The position numbers were made by a program, and so were the translations under genes. Shown piece after piece: positions 63,482-64,000 of a stretch of 64,000 nt of DNA (position 1 is its first letter; each line of letters starts with the position of its first letter). The stretch comes from Paraliobacillus salinarum (lineage in GTDB: Bacteria; Bacillota; Bacilli; Bacillales; Amphibacillaceae): assembly GCF_014083865.1 (NCBI RefSeq), contig NZ_JACEFA010000004.1, positions 1-64,000 of the forward strand. The letters are read 5' to 3'. A model generated the notes under the pieces. That model was not told the origin of the DNA. It did no database searches and saw only the letters and a program-made list of their open reading frames with translations.

Positions 63482-64000
63482 TTGACTACAGGTAGGAGAT
63501 ACTTTCTTTATGTTTTTGGTGGTGTTTTGTTTTTAGTGTGTCTTTTCTTAACGGTTCATTATGGAAGAGAGACATTTTACCTAGAAGGACAAATAAATAA
63601 CAAAAAGGATTATGACTATCATTTTGTTCTTATTACAGAAGAGGTCGGGAATGATTATTGGCGTTTAGTTGAAAATGGTGCACGTGAGCAAGCAGCAGCA
63701 AACAATGTATATTTGGAATATATCGGACCTGAGCAAGCTGATTTAACGGAGAATCTAAACACGTTTGAACGAATGATTGCTGCAAAAGTAGATGGCATTT
63801 TTATACAAGGTTTACCCGATAAACGTTTCAATCACCTGGTAAATAAAGCAAAGGATCACAACATACCAGTTGCAACTATTGATGCTGATACGCCGGACAG
63901 CAATCGAGATTTTTATGTTGGTACAAATAATTATCAGGCCGGACAATTGGCAGGTGAAACACTAATTAAGAATACATCAGGAACTATAAATGTTGGTATT
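63482..64000 (+). CDS. Membrane-anchored sugar-binding protein, 3' truncated by the window end
   Basis: The first 173 codons of a protein with one N-terminal transmembrane helix (about residues 7-26, no lipobox) and a periplasmic-binding fold of the RbsB/YtfQ type: FVLITEEVGNDYWRLVENGAREQAAANN, MIAAKVDGIFIQGLP, IPVATIDADTPDS and YVGTNNYQAGQLAGETL. The start is TTG at 63482, 5 bases from AAGGGGGAGG. Proteins of this type often stand next to two-component systems or importer genes as ligand sensors; what follows is outside the window. A cre-like site lies upstream. Confidence 0.85.
   Translation, partial: MTTGRRYFLYVFGGVLFLVCLFLTVHYGRETFYLEGQINNKKDYDYHFVLITEEVGNDYWRLVENGAREQAAANNVYLEYIGPEQADLTENLNTFERMIAAKVDGIFIQGLPDKRFNHLVNKAKDHNIPVATIDADTPDSNRDFYVGTNNYQAGQLAGETLIKNTSGTINVGI

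Overview
The window looks like chromosomal DNA of a low-GC Gram-positive bacterium of the Bacillaceae, plausibly a Gracilibacillus/Oceanobacillus-like genus (inference). The grounds are AT-rich sequence, strong AGGAGG-type ribosome binding sites with frequent GTG and TTG starts, cre-like sites, a Bacillus-order rbs operon, YesM/YesN-, YesL- and LplB/YtcP-type carbohydrate modules, and a guanine-type purine riboswitch. I see no rRNA, tRNA, CRISPR array, prophage or intact transposase.

Layout. 0-9 kb: an AbgT transporter, an MDR oxidoreductase, an MHYT-GGDEF-EAL protein, an orphan amino-acid-type binding lipoprotein, serC behind a leader with a terminator hairpin, a HAD phosphatase and an RpiR regulator. 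9-12.8 kb: a fructose-type PTS operon (PfkB kinase, IIBC, IIA, class II aldolase) behind two cre-like boxes. 12.8-21.6 kb: an FAD oxidoreductase, a Gfo/Idh/MocA protein, a small Cys protein, a flavin reductase plus luciferase-like monooxygenase divergent from an HxlR regulator, a class I aldolase, a YibE/YibF pair and a fasciclin-domain protein. 21.6-25.4 kb: a remnant of a P1 (DmpA-type) peptidase gene, and an ABC importer whose binding protein (with a NodB deacetylase) converges on its permease and ATPase. 25.6-31.3 kb: a double ferritin-like protein, a riboswitch-controlled purine permease and phosphoribosyltransferase, a GH1 glycosidase and a ROK kinase.

31.3-51 kb is a carbohydrate-utilisation island, all on the minus strand. 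Its left part has a MalFG-type ABC importer, YesL, ROK kinase and GH1, preceded by a YesMN-type two-component system and a MupG-family (DUF871) hydrolase. Its right part has an LplB/YtcP/LipO-type importer, a second YesL, two paralogous HutC-type GntR regulators, a seven-bladed lactonase, an amidohydrolase, a DgaE-type ammonia-lyase, a DgaF-type KDPG aldolase and a KdgK-type kinase. Together these could run a non-phosphorylated, Entner-Doudoroff-like route for N-acetyl amino sugars or aldonates: lactone opening, deacetylation, deamination to KDG, phosphorylation to KDPG, cleavage to pyruvate and glyceraldehyde-3-P. This is the best candidate here for an under-described system. The importer operon also carries a 16-codon leader ORF with a near-perfect ribosome binding site.

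51.3-53.3 kb: an MFS exporter with an ArsR-rhodanese fusion regulator behind a perfect 19-bp inverted repeat. 53.5-59.3 kb: rbsRKDACB with two RbsR-like operators. 59.5-63.3 kb: a heme-stress system hssR-hssS-hrtB-hrtA with an HssR direct repeat (GTTCATATT, two bases, GTTCATATT) before hrtB. 63.48 kb to the end: a truncated membrane-anchored sugar-binding protein. At least seven copies of a palindromic repeat (core GGGACAwwGGGG and its complement) are scattered from 20.8 kb onward; two copies supply the stop codons of the GH1 and ROK genes.

Method limits: functions come from reading motifs and family knowledge, without alignments or database searches. Where an upstream in-frame start lacks a ribosome binding site I moved the start to the codon that has one.
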